A stretch of 23,098 nucleotides of DNA, from assembly GCA_913054055.1 (NCBI GenBank), contig CAJXIT010000009.1:1-23098 (forward strand), given 5' to 3'. The position numbers and the translations under genes are program-made. The notes under the pieces are model-generated. The model was given only the letters and a program-made list of their open reading frames with translations. It was not told where the DNA came from and did no database searches. Position 1 is the first letter of the stretch. Every line of letters starts with the position of its first letter. This DNA comes from an uncultured Thalassolituus sp. (GTDB lineage Bacteria; Pseudomonadota; Gammaproteobacteria; Pseudomonadales; Oceanobacteraceae). Below, in pieces: positions 1 to 7,809 of the stretch.

Positions 1-21
1 GGGATCTATTTCAGCTAAGAG

Positions 22-558
22 TCAACCCTTCCATTCATACAAATAAACCGGCGAGCCGTAAAAATCATTTAACTGAATGGTTTTAACCGGTGTGTGGTTT
101 GGCAAAGAAAAATTATTACTGATCACAAATTTAAGCTGGCTACTTTCTGTTTTTAATTTGGCGTCTAGCTTTTCCATCACTTCCAAAAACAAATAACACA
201 CAATCACAGAAGCTTCAGACAAATCCGCATTTAAAAAATTCTTTCGGTATACATGTACATTCTTTAAACCCAAAATCTTAATTAACAACTTGCTGATTAG
301 CCAAGGCAAGAAAGAAATTTCATACCCGACTATTTGCCTATTAGGAAATTGCTTAGCCAAAGCAATCAAAACATTGCCCCAGCCACTGCCCAATTCGTAT
401 ATGGGGCCATTCCCTGTTTCACAACTTAACGCCAACATGGCTTTTCTTGCCACTGCCGAACTGGGCATAGGCGTAATGCCACAAATAATGGTGCTCCAGA
501 TAATGGAAAGGCCTGCCAATATGGCAACAACAAGTAATAGGGTTTCAAAAAATGACAA
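22..558 (-). CDS. Membrane-anchored class I SAM-dependent methyltransferase (FAM173-like)
   Basis: 178 aa. Residues about 5-28 form a hydrophobic N-terminal segment, so the protein is probably anchored in the inner membrane with its catalytic part in the cytoplasm. The SAM-binding motif I reads YELGSGWGN (about 54-62). It is followed by an acidic residue ending the next strand (GYEIS) and a SNNF motif near residue 147. A single N-terminal membrane segment followed by a short methyltransferase fold is reminiscent of the FAM173 / protein-lysine methyltransferase group; the substrate here is unknown. The only start before an upstream stop is TTG at 558, with a GGA stretch about 8 bases before it. 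It stands alone. Family membership is clear from motif I; the FAM173 resemblance is my inference. Confidence 0.75.
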   Translation of the reverse strand: MSFFETLLLVVAILAGLSIIWSTIICGITPMPSSAVARKAMLALSCETGNGPIYELGSGWGNVLIALAKQFPNRQIVGYEISFLPWLISKLLIKILGLKNVHVYRKNFLNADLSEASVIVCYLFLEVMEKLDAKLKTESSQLKFVISNNFSLPNHTPVKTIQLNDFYGSPVYLYEWKG

Positions 559-650
559 CGGATGATTCCAAAACTAACGCTAGCTAATTATTTGAATATT
601 AAGATATACCAATTACAAATAAATGGCACCCTATCAAGTTAGCTTTAAAT

Positions 651-658
651 CCCCCCCC
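651..658. repeat. Homopolymer tract of eight C (G on the minus strand)
   Basis: Eight consecutive C bases lie in the short gap between two minus-strand genes, downstream of the stop of the exported hypothetical protein and about 93 bases upstream of the methyltransferase start. Tracts of this length can slip during replication. I see no promoter elements that would make this one an obvious phase switch. Confidence 0.5.
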
Positions 659-665
659 AAACCAG

Positions 666-1187
666 CTAATCACTAGCGTTTTGATTAGCAATTAACGCCT
701 TTAAACGTTTGCGATCAGCAATGGCATTCACACGGTAGTGACGCTGAACACCTGCATTTTGATCAACATCATAAAAACTGACAATATAGCGCTGCCCGGC
801 TTCTACTTTCATTTCTAAACCCGAGCTTGTTTCTATAATGGTATAACGCTTCTCAATTAAGCCATCTTCGTTAAAGGTAGCCATAATCGGTGTCGTATAG
901 GTGGTAGTGAGTAAAGAGGCACCACAATCCCCTTTCAGAGATTTTATAGGTGTGGCCTTCATGGTTAAGCTTGATGAGATACGCCGCGAGGTGCCATTCT
1001 TAAACGTCTGTATATTCTCTTTAGTCTCCACATGATTCACATCTAAAATACATATATGAGAAAAATTATTCACTAAATACTGCTCAGAAACAGAGCGCAC
1101 ACCTGATGCCTGAGAATGAATACTGATCACAGACAAGCACAAAATGAAAACTGACGTGATAATGCCATTGTTAATACCCTGTGCCAT
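666..1187 (-). CDS. Exported protein of unknown function
   Basis: 173 aa, family not recognised. The N-terminus has a Sec-type signal peptide: a hydrophobic core at about residues 10-23, then a small-residue region ending QASG, with likely cleavage near residue 28. The mature part is about 145 aa and looks beta-rich. It has two cysteines, one in HICILD and one in KGDCGAS, which could form a disulfide in the periplasm. The ATG at 1187 is preceded by AAAGGATGG, a good ribosome binding site. It lies on the same strand as its neighbours, with gaps of about 100 bp on each side, so it is probably a separate unit. Confidence 0.7.
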   Translation of the reverse strand: MAQGINNGIITSVFILCLSVISIHSQASGVRSVSEQYLVNNFSHICILDVNHVETKENIQTFKNGTSRRISSSLTMKATPIKSLKGDCGASLLTTTYTTPIMATFNEDGLIEKRYTIIETSSGLEMKVEAGQRYIVSFYDVDQNAGVQRHYRVNAIADRKRLKALIANQNASD

Positions 1188-1309
1188 AAAACCATCCTTT
1201 TTTATTGAGTTTCTGAACGTAATGAGACCTTATCAAAGCTCGTTGGTTCAAATAACAAATACACGCTTAGATAGTTCCCCCAAACCAGTCACACTCAAAT
1301 GTTGTTATG

Positions 1310-2188
1310 CTATTTAAGTTTAGATTGGTTAAGGCTTACCATGTTGCCGGCTAACATCAATATACCGCCCATGATTAATGCAACTTCCAACTGTTCTGAA
1401 TAAAGCAGAACCCCCACCCATGCAATAAGTGGCAACCTTAAAAAATCAAGTGTCACAATGGTGGTCACTTCGGCGTATTTCATTGCATTTACCATGCAAT
1501 AATGAGCAGACAATGCCGTAAAACCAATCAGCAGCAACCACAGCCATTGAAAACCTACCGGCCAAACCCAATTGAATACGGTAAGCAATAATCCAATTGG
1601 AAGCTGAATCAAACACATATAAAACAATATTGAGAATGCCGATTCTGATGCGCTTAATGATTTTGTGGCGGTATGCGAAATGGCATAACAAATGGCAGAC
1701 CCCAACACAATAAACGAAGCACCCTGAATGATGGCGATACCCGGCTGAAGAATCACCACCACACCCAAACTGCCCAATAGAATGGCAACAACCTTTCTTG
1801 CTGTTATTGTCTCACCCAACATAATGGCAGCCACCACCAGCGTCCAAATAGGCACCGTAAATTCAAGGGCAAATACTTCTGCCAGTGGCAACAGTCCAAT
1901 ACCGATAAACCAGCCATATTGCCCCGCAAAGTGAAAAACGTTTCGAAAGGCATGCAAAGTAAATCGATTGGTGTGTATGCGCACACGCGCTCTTGAATAC
2001 AAGAGTAATATTGATAAAACCGCTAACCCTACGGCACTTCTAAAAAACAGGGTTTGATGGGTGGGAATTGCGCCACTTAACTCACGGGCACAAACAGCCA
2101 TTAAGCTGAAAGAAAACAGCGAACCTAGCATCCAAGCCACAGCGCGCACGGGGGCATGATGCCTGTTTGAAGCTAACATTGATGGCAT
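1310..2188 (-). CDS. EamA/DMT-family permease
   Basis: 292 aa integral membrane protein with about ten hydrophobic segments arranged as two EamA repeats, the usual length and layout of drug/metabolite transporters. Motifs typical of the family are visible: FFRSAVGL near residue 48, a PLAEVFALEFTVPIW stretch near residue 102, and LGETIT near residue 124, the family's usual position at the end of the first repeat. The substrate cannot be told from sequence; the family includes amino-acid and metabolite exporters. Start ATG 2188 has an AGGG before it; ATG 2179 is an alternative. The gene is not closely related to the second EamA gene in this window at 6667-7593. Confidence 0.88.
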   Translation of the reverse strand: MPSMLASNRHHAPVRAVAWMLGSLFSFSLMAVCARELSGAIPTHQTLFFRSAVGLAVLSILLLYSRARVRIHTNRFTLHAFRNVFHFAGQYGWFIGIGLLPLAEVFALEFTVPIWTLVVAAIMLGETITARKVVAILLGSLGVVVILQPGIAIIQGASFIVLGSAICYAISHTATKSLSASESAFSILFYMCLIQLPIGLLLTVFNWVWPVGFQWLWLLLIGFTALSAHYCMVNAMKYAEVTTIVTLDFLRLPLIAWVGVLLYSEQLEVALIMGGILMLAGNMVSLNQSKLK

Positions 2189-2251
2189 GGGCCCTGATAG
2201 ATAATATTCATTAACATACCGTGCACATCTGCAAATAAAACATTTAAGCCC

Positions 2252-2668
2252 TTAACTGGCCAATGCTTTTATGGACAATACACACAGTGCTACCAGTAAT
2301 AATACCGACACCATGAATACTTTTTTACGAATGGCCACGGTATTAGACCCTGTATGCACACCCGCATGAAATACTCGTAAAACCACATAAGCCGACGAAA
2401 TACCCATGACAAGCATATCAACCCCATTTAATGCCCACAAAACAAAGCACAAAACGTAAAATAAAATTGGAGATTCAAATTGGTTTTGAAGATTATTAGA
2501 AACTTTTAACACCGACTCAGGCCAAGCATCCACATGTAACGCCCTTCGGTTTAAATCCACTTCAGCATTGGCCAGCGCTTTGTTTTTCACTATGGTCAAT
2601 TTAATGTACATGGCCAAGGTTAAAAGAATTTGAGCAATAATGGGGTAAAAGATCAATTTGTTTTCCAT
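2252..2668 (-). CDS. MAPEG family membrane protein
   Basis: 138 aa with four predicted membrane segments (about 5-25, 65-85, 88-108 and 115-135). The motif NNLQNQFESPILFYVL near residue 60 matches the MAPEG signature (membrane-associated eicosanoid and glutathione metabolism proteins). Bacterial members are mostly uncharacterised, and glutathione-linked activity is only a family-level guess. The ATG at 2668 has AAAGGAATC a few bases upstream, a strong ribosome binding site. It is 63 bp downstream of the EamA gene start on the same strand, so the two could share a transcript. Confidence 0.85.
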   Translation of the reverse strand: MENKLIFYPIIAQILLTLAMYIKLTIVKNKALANAEVDLNRRALHVDAWPESVLKVSNNLQNQFESPILFYVLCFVLWALNGVDMLVMGISSAYVVLRVFHAGVHTGSNTVAIRKKVFMVSVLLLVALCVLSIKALAS

Positions 2669-2759
2669 GTTGATTCCTTTCTTAATTATTATTATTTTTG
2701 TTTAAACTGGTGTAACACGTACAGACGCTAGTTTAATGTGAGATTATGACAGCCAGCTT

Positions 2760-3296
2760 TCAAGCCAAAGGCTTGCTTAACTGAATCTCTTGCAAATGAT
2801 TATTAAAGTGCATCACATGGGCGGCTTCATATTCCGGCTTTGATAATGGCCCATAAGCAAAATGAGGGGCTAAATCCCCCTGATACTGTTGAAAATCCTT
2901 CAATGATTTTTTGAAGCGCTCAAATGCCAAGGCAATGTTCTCCTCAAGTGAAAACACTGGCGCACCGGGAATGGCCTCATTCAAAGGATGTGTCATTTTT
3001 CCTTTTGCACTAAACAGCGAAAACGCCGCCTTACCAGCGGTACTCTTGAATAGATCCGATTTATGTTCAGGATACCCTGTCATAGAATATTCCACGCTTT
3101 GCGCGCAGTGAATGAGTATTTTATAAAGGTTCCAATCCCCTGTGGTGATTGGATTTTTCGCCATCAGGTTGTCCAACTTATTTAACGCAGTATCAATGCT
3201 TAATGGCTCACTATTGGGCTCAATGGCAGTCCATGCACCGCTACCCATAATTAATCCGCTAGCCAGTGTGCCTAATAAAAAATTTCTTCTGTTCAA
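2760..3296 (-). CDS. DUF1569 family protein with Tat signal
   Basis: 178 aa. The N-terminus NRRNFLLGTLASG is a twin-arginine (Tat) signal, so the protein should be exported folded. The mature part matches DUF1569, a DinB-like helical family: YKILIHCAQSVEYSMTGYP, an IPGAP loop, HFAYGPL, and the C-terminal HVMHFNNHL histidines. DinB-like folds often bind a metal through three histidines, and H68, H162 and H166 are plausible candidates here, but that is inference. The start is a TTG at 3296 with AAAGGAAAG about 7 bases upstream; no ATG gives a complete Tat signal. It stands alone, 91 bp upstream of the MAPEG gene on the same strand. Confidence 0.78.
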   Translation of the reverse strand: MNRRNFLLGTLASGLIMGSGAWTAIEPNSEPLSIDTALNKLDNLMAKNPITTGDWNLYKILIHCAQSVEYSMTGYPEHKSDLFKSTAGKAAFSLFSAKGKMTHPLNEAIPGAPVFSLEENIALAFERFKKSLKDFQQYQGDLAPHFAYGPLSKPEYEAAHVMHFNNHLQEIQLSKPLA

Positions 3297-3478
3297 AATC
3301 CGGCTTTCCTTTTTGTTATTTTTATTGATGGGTAGATTCGCTTGTAGCAGTCAATTACGATAGCTTTGAGTCATTAATCTTAACGATTGAGTTTCAATGC
3401 TTCAATAACTGTACAAAGATAAGCGCGGTATTCAGAATATAGTGAACCATACTATTCTTGGTTAAGCTGATGGCTTAG

Positions 3479-4075
3479 CTATGCTTGAAATTCAGGCCTT
3501 AACTCCCAAATAAGCATCCCATCAATTTTAGTCTCATTAACTTCACTAATCACCAAGCCTGATTTACTGGCTAGATACGGCAAATAACCACTGCGTCTAT
3601 ATTCTTTGAATTGACCGTAATGCCCTGAAATCATCTCATCTAATTCAATGGTTACCTTTGCCCAGAATGACTTTGGCTTCGAATAATCGGCAATCAATAT
3701 CCTTGATGAAATTTTCGCTAACGATTCTAGTGTGTTGATCGCATCAATTTCTTTCATTTCATGTAAGCATAATGTGCTTGATGTGATGTCTATTTCGTAC
3801 TTTGACAATTTTTGGAATGAATTAATATCTTCTTGAATAAATTCAAGATTCTTCGGATATATCGTTTTATTTTTTTCATTCGCAAAATCAATCATCTTTG
3901 GGTCTAAATCGATACCTAGACCCAATCGAATTTTATCTTTTGCCTTGAAAAGCAAATCTCCTGTTCCACATCCTACATCTAGCAAACTACAGTCTTTTCC
4001 AATCAGGCCTATGATTTGCTGTCGAACGGGCGATAAAACTTTATCTGCAGCCTTATTTTTAATCCACGTTTTGAT
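3479..4075 (-). CDS. Small class I SAM methyltransferase, cassette gene with AUC start
   Basis: 198 aa if begun at AUC 4075. SAM motif I LLDVGCGTGDL lies at about residues 29-39, followed by the acidic motif LGIDLDP and a motif resembling UbiE/COQ5-type methyltransferases; the substrate is unknown. The first conventional start (TTG 3985) falls inside motif I and would cut off the first helix. The frame stays open 30 codons further, reading WIKNKAADKVLSPVRQQI, a normal N-terminus for this family, up to a stop at 4079-4081. In that stretch there is no ATG, GTG or TTG. AUC at 4075 sits 6 bases after a strong GGAAGAG site (4082-4088). So either a rare AUC start is used or the ATG was lost by one base change. 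It begins 16 bases after the core of attC 4091-4189, as expected for a cassette gene. No attC is recognisable after its stop. Confidence 0.65.
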   Translation of the reverse strand: MKTWIKNKAADKVLSPVRQQIIGLIGKDCSLLDVGCGTGDLLFKAKDKIRLGLGIDLDPKMIDFANEKNKTIYPKNLEFIQEDINSFQKLSKYEIDITSSTLCLHEMKEIDAINTLESLAKISSRILIADYSKPKSFWAKVTIELDEMISGHYGQFKEYRRSGYLPYLASKSGLVISEVNETKIDGMLIWELRPEFQA

Positions 4076-4090
4076 ATTTTACTCTTCCGT

Positions 4091-4189
4091 GTATAACGCC
4101 CAATCAGAGGCAATAAAATAGCTGGTTAAAATTAGCGACGAAGGAGCAAAAACCAGATGTTTTTTGCCCTTTGCATTGGCTTGTTATAT
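4091..4189 (-). other. Integron attC recombination site (2)
   Basis: Read on the minus strand, the site starts with ATATAAC (4189-4183) and ends with GTTATAC (4097-4091), matching the R''/R' boxes of attC (ATAAC pairs with GTTAT). Inside them AAGCCAAT pairs with ATTGGGC, leaving an unpaired G of the kind that orients attC sites. The central part can fold by pairing CTGGTT with AACCAG and GGGCAA with TTGCC. Length 99 bp is within the usual range. It lies directly after the DUF4145 gene, whose TAA stop (4184-4186) is part of the R'' box. I inferred this by eye; no covariance model was run. Confidence 0.8.
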
Positions 4190-4948
4190 TTCAGCCTTGG
4201 ATTCAGCTAATGTTCTAGACCATTTGTAGTAAGCACTCATAAAAGACTGAGTATAAATCATCGCACTCTCGGCATCGTCACTATGCACATAAATCTCACT
4301 GTGTGCGGCAAAATTCCCCAAGGTTCTGATCTGCTCAATATCATATAGTAATTTATGATTTTCCTTAGAATAATCAAGTTGCTCATCAATCGGAATACCT
4401 CTATCAAATGAATTTCCGTCAGCAAGAATTTTTTGCACACGTTTATATAAATTTGACTCAACTTTAGTTTGAAACATCTCTCTCCACATCTTTGCTGATT
4501 GGATATCGATGACTTTCCTGCATAAAATTACTACAGCATCCCAAGCGTGAATACTGTAACTCCTTCCAGCTTGCTCATATAAATAATTCATATCTGCTAC
4601 TGGAGGGGAAGACAAGTGCTGCTGAGGTATTAGAGGTGGGACGTCAAATTGAATAAATAAATTTTCGTTTTGCAAAACCTCTCCATTTGAAGAGGAAAAA
4701 TCAGAAAGTTTGGCATTGCTATTTTTAGCTTCGTCCCGTATAGCTGAAACACTACCACATACTAGATGCTTACAATTTGGGCATACAGAAGATATTGAAA
4801 AAAGCTCAAAATCGTATTCATACCAATTATCAAATTTAAAAGCCTCAGCATACTTTGATTCATTGTCACAGCTTACACTAACAATATTAAATGTTTCATT
4901 TTTTCTGCACTTCGGGCATTAGTCCTTAAAATATAGATTTTCATCCAT
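4184..4948 (-). pseudogene. Zinc-ribbon DUF4145 protein, cassette gene with stop at codon 10
   Basis: From ATG 4948 (GAGG about 10 bases upstream) the frame codes 254 residues but meets TAA at codon 10 (4919-4921). Directly after the stop comes a zinc ribbon: C11-P-K-C14 and C56-P-N-C59, then H61. A linker and a DUF4145 domain follow (about 120-250), with the typical segments ILCRKVIDIQS and IRTLGNFAAHSE. DUF4145 occurs in many cassette, phage-defence and restriction-associated proteins, often behind a zinc ribbon; its role is not settled. The only later conventional start is TTG 4675, which would give a 163-aa protein without the ribbon. A single substitution restoring a sense codon would make the gene whole. 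It lies 32 bases after the core of the preceding attC, and its stop is within the next attC. Confidence 0.72.
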
Positions 4949-4978
4949 GTAACCTAAACCTCGATAATGAAAAAAGAA

Positions 4979-5035
4979 ATATAACGCCCGCGTAAAAAGC
5001 GCCGCCAGGCGTCTTTTTTGACGCGCTTGTTATGT
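4979..5035 (-). other. Integron attC recombination site (1)
   Basis: On the minus strand it runs from ACATAAC (5035-5029) to GTTATAT (4985-4979); the R'' and R' boxes pair as ATAAC/GTTAT. Inside them CGCGT pairs with ACGCG. Next AAAAAG plus CGCC pair with GGCG plus CTTTTT, leaving one unpaired A, the typical extrahelical base. A TGGC loop closes the hairpin. At 57 bp it has the classic short attC form. The TAA stop of the upstream gene (5030-5032) is inside the R'' box, exactly as at the other attC site. Confidence 0.88.
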
Positions 5036-6307
5036 GCATTGCCAAAACATTCCTGAAACATTACAGCTACTGCACCACAAAATATAGCAAATCCCACCAC
5101 TACCCCAAAGCCACTCTTCATCATCTTCATCTTCTAAAAGCAAACCGGAATCCAGTTGAGCGCAAAAAGCCATAGTCTCATTACAAGTAGGGCAAGAGGG
5201 GTATTCTGCTCCTTGTATCCATGTAGGAGAGCCTAAAATGCGATTTAAGTTTTCACGACTATTTGATAGCCCCCAATCTTGAAGCTTCCAGCGTTCTGGA
5301 GTTCTCACTATTTTGACTTCAGCACGCCTTAACGGTACTGCCTTAAATTCGGGATCGCATTTATCATCATTTACTTTCAAGGGCGTCGGATTACCAGCAC
5401 TATCATGCTTATAGAATAGTTGGTCCTCTTCCCACCCCAAGCACGATAAACAAGTTGACAGAGAGATAGGGCCAGAATTTGCTAGAAGGTTATCCGGTAT
5501 CTCAAGTAGATGGTGAAGACCATCGCCGCAGCAGCCACATGCTGATTCAGATACGCCTCCAAATTTATATGCTTTGTAATCTCCACCCTTAAGTGTCCAT
5601 GTTGGATGGTTTCTTTTTGATAGTGCAGCATAGTTGACGCTATCGGCGACACCTTGGTCAAGCTCAGTTAAATATTCGTCATCAAAGATTATATGGTAGG
5701 TGTTATCTTGAGTTAACCGCCTGGATTTCCCATCCCGGACGAGAAATCCAGACTCCATTGAATATGTATCGAACCCAATTTGCGGTCTTGGACACCCTTT
5801 TTCAAATAGCTCGTGAGCTTTTAATATCGCTGATTCATTTCTTATATTAACTAGGCATTCCCATGCATCGTTTTTGCGTCGGTCATTAGAACAGATAATA
5901 TCGCATAGCTGATCTACCAACTCATCATCTGCTTTTCGCCAAGCCCATTTTTCATAATAGGTATTAGATCGACTCTCTAATAGGCCTGGCAGGTGGTCAG
6001 TTAACAGCCTGGGAAATTGCAATGACGCATAATCAATTACAGAAGAAATTACATCTGTCCAACCGTGATTTTTTGATTCAGAAATTGCGTATGAAATTAG
6101 CTCCTTAAACTCCTCTTCGGATATATAAGAGAAAGCAGCGTCAACAAATGTGCCACCTTTAGGGACTTCCGTAAGACAGAGCTTGAGGAAAGGCAATAAG
6201 TCACCCCTCGCTTCATCTCTTATACTAAGCATTCGATCAAAAGGCTTAGAATCCCAACCTCGTAGCTTTAAGTCTTTTACTACTTCTTTGTAATCTTCCA
6301 TAAGCAT
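5030..6307 (-). CDS. DUF1963-like protein with helical N-terminal repeats (cassette gene)
   Basis: 425 aa, no known function. The N-terminal 170 residues look all-helical and HEAT-like. The middle has a cysteine cluster CGCCGDGLHHLLEIP near residue 256 and a second pair CLSC. The C-terminal 70 residues read GSPTWIQGAEYPSCPTC, then AQLDSG, and WGSGGICYILWCSSC. This resembles the end of DUF1963 / YwqG-like proteins: a W-I-Q motif, two CxxC pairs that could hold zinc, then a G-G-Y-F-type strand. Start ATG 6307; ATG 6301 is also possible. Its stop falls in an attC site, and a GTTATGT core-like sequence 24-30 bases upstream of the start (6329-6335) may mark the cassette's other edge. Cassette membership is supported by the attC; function is unknown. 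Confidence 0.75.
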   Translation of the reverse strand: MLMEDYKEVVKDLKLRGWDSKPFDRMLSIRDEARGDLLPFLKLCLTEVPKGGTFVDAAFSYISEEEFKELISYAISESKNHGWTDVISSVIDYASLQFPRLLTDHLPGLLESRSNTYYEKWAWRKADDELVDQLCDIICSNDRRKNDAWECLVNIRNESAILKAHELFEKGCPRPQIGFDTYSMESGFLVRDGKSRRLTQDNTYHIIFDDEYLTELDQGVADSVNYAALSKRNHPTWTLKGGDYKAYKFGGVSESACGCCGDGLHHLLEIPDNLLANSGPISLSTCLSCLGWEEDQLFYKHDSAGNPTPLKVNDDKCDPEFKAVPLRRAEVKIVRTPERWKLQDWGLSNSRENLNRILGSPTWIQGAEYPSCPTCNETMAFCAQLDSGLLLEDEDDEEWLWGSGGICYILWCSSCNVSGMFWQCT

Positions 6308-6666
6308 AGTTCTTCAGATCCATCGACCACATAACAGTTTATTCTATGGCACGTAATCAAATAACATAATATGCCGTCACGTGACGTGTTTTCAGGGCGT
6401 GTTTGCCTGAGTATTTTTTTAAGCCAGCTATCATGCAATACACAGTGTGTTTTAGCAAATATGCCCTGCCGTTTTTTACGTCCTCCCAAAACATTTGTAC
6501 CTATGTAAGCCTTTCTTTTTATTCGAGTTTATTTTTAGGTGGTTTTGCCTGTTTTTGCGAGACGAACGCCCCTCTTCCATAAAAAGCGTCTCGTGATGGC
6601 ATATTATATTACGCCGTCACGAGACGCTTTTTAAGTGGGCCTCTACAAAGTTCTCTTAATGGATTA
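6308..6666. other. Gene-free stretch with repeats at the edge of the cassette region
   Basis: No convincing gene. It holds a GTTATGT core-like sequence (minus strand, 6335-6329) that may be the left edge of the DUF1963-like cassette. It also holds a 12-bp palindrome CGTCACGTGACG at 6375-6386 and the large palindrome at 6580-6633. No integrase gene and no full attC or attI could be recognised here. Confidence 0.5.
6580..6633. repeat. 54-bp near-perfect palindrome, possible terminator or small mobile repeat
   Basis: Two 21-base arms (6580-6600 and 6613-6633) are complementary except for one T/G pair and enclose an AT-rich 12-base loop. The arm ends in AAAAAGCGTC and the other in GACGCTTTTT. 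On the minus strand it could end transcription of the EamA gene that stops at 6667. A diverged half copy is at 6362-6391 (CATAATATGCCGTCACGTGA versus the inverted arm). This suggests a small repeated element rather than only a terminator. Confidence 0.65.
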
Positions 6667-7593
6667 TTAATTCCGATACTTCATGGCGACCAGCACGGTT
6701 ATGGTAATCAATCCTGCAAATATAAATTGCCCAGCATTTAATACCGCGCCTAATAACGGCACTGTAAACATTAACGTGAAAAAGGGTTGTAGCAATTGCA
6801 CTTGCCCTGCTGCGGCTATGCCCACTTTTGCCATGGCGCCGTACCAAAAATGAAACCCAATCCATTGACTGATGAAACATAAATACAATAAAGCTAAAAT
6901 CGCATCCCTATGTTGGTCGCTAAAACTGTGTGCATGTTTAGCCGATTCAAATCCCACGCCTAATAGCGAAAGAGGTAAATAAAAGATGGTCATCCAGCAT
7001 ATGGTTTTAAAACCACCAATGGATTTGGCCACTTGCCCGCCCACGCTATAACCCACTCCCGCTGACAACAACATGGCAAACACTGGCCAGTGGCTACTGA
7101 ACTTTATGCTGGCGCTTGATTGAGTAATGGTGAATGCCAGCAATAAACAGGTGCCGGTTAATATGCAGGACCAAAACACCTTGTTTAATGTTTCTTTAAA
7201 CAATAGTGCGGCCATTAATGCTGTGATCAGGGGTAACCCCGCTAATAAAATACCCAAATCGCTGGCTTGGTACTGTGCTAACGACACGCTTAAGGTGTAA
7301 GGGAATATCAGCGTGACCGCGCTGCCGCCAATAATTAACTTAACGCAGTTACGTTTACTGGGCAGTTGCCATTCAAAGTAACCGGCCAACATCAAGCTGC
7401 CCAGCCCTGCTAATGCTGCGCGCATAAAGGCAATGAATTCTGCTGAGAACGCACTCAGTGTAATTTGCGTTAACGGGGCGGTGAGGCTGAATAACACCAC
7501 GGCCAATAGCGCATGCGCCATGGCCCATGTGTGCTGCGCCCCGTGAGCATGAGTATGAGGTATCTGGGCCAATGGGCCATTTGAAGCATTCAT
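6667..7593 (-). CDS. EamA/DMT-family transporter, divergent to a MocR-type regulator
   Basis: 308 aa with about ten hydrophobic segments in two EamA repeats after a short polar, histidine-containing N-terminus. Family motifs include FIAFMRAALAGLGSL near residue 50, LLFKETL near residue 129 and QVQLLQPFFTLM near residue 261. The substrate is unknown. It is transcribed away from the MocR-type regulator at 7810, a common pairing in which the regulator senses an amino acid or vitamin-like compound through PLP and controls an exporter. Repeated CTGTAC elements lie between the two starts. Start ATG 7593. An inverted repeat just past its end may be its terminator. Confidence 0.88.
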   Translation of the reverse strand: MNASNGPLAQIPHTHAHGAQHTWAMAHALLAVVLFSLTAPLTQITLSAFSAEFIAFMRAALAGLGSLMLAGYFEWQLPSKRNCVKLIIGGSAVTLIFPYTLSVSLAQYQASDLGILLAGLPLITALMAALLFKETLNKVFWSCILTGTCLLLAFTITQSSASIKFSSHWPVFAMLLSAGVGYSVGGQVAKSIGGFKTICWMTIFYLPLSLLGVGFESAKHAHSFSDQHRDAILALLYLCFISQWIGFHFWYGAMAKVGIAAAGQVQLLQPFFTLMFTVPLLGAVLNAGQFIFAGLITITVLVAMKYRN

Positions 7594-7630
7594 GGCGTGT
7601 TTTCCTAATCAATGAAACGCCATTTTGCTT

Positions 7631-7746
7631 CAGATACTGTATCCCTATCAGAGGCAGTCACCTGCCCTATAACCAGTACAGATCAATTAAACTATCAACT
7701 GTACCGGTTAAAATTAGCAAAACTGTACTTAACTTAGATACAGTTT
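7631..7746. promoter_or_regulatory. Candidate operator array for the MocR-type regulator
   Basis: Five variants of one element lie between the divergent genes: ATACTGTAT (7634-7642), CCAGTACAG (7673-7681), AACTGTAC (7697-7704), AACTGTAC again (7721-7728) and GATACAGTT (7737-7745, inverted). The two identical AACTGTAC copies are 24 bases apart, about two helical turns. CCAGTACAG and CTGTACCGG form an inverted pair. MocR-type regulators commonly bind direct repeats in such divergent gaps. Binding is inferred from pattern and position only. Confidence 0.55.
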
Positions 7747-7809
7747 ATGACCTAAGATAGCATTTAAATCAAACAGCTAACTCGCACACCCGTGACATAG
7801 GGGTCACCC

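Noticed and set aside
3361..3480. Possible third attC after the methyltransferase gene
   Set aside because: AAGCCATC after the stop faintly resembles an L'' box, and AGAATAGT/ACTAT-ATTCT can pair, but no matching GTTRRRY end with complementary arms was found.
6329..6480. Possible attI or attC upstream of the DUF1963-like cassette
   Set aside because: GTTATGT at 6335-6329 looks like a core site, but no partner R'' box or paired arms could be found, and there is no integrase gene.
6280..6489. 69-residue open frame on the minus strand upstream of the DUF1963-like gene
   Set aside because: It starts with TTG without a ribosome site, overlaps the start of a better gene, and runs through the repeat region; composition does not look like a protein.
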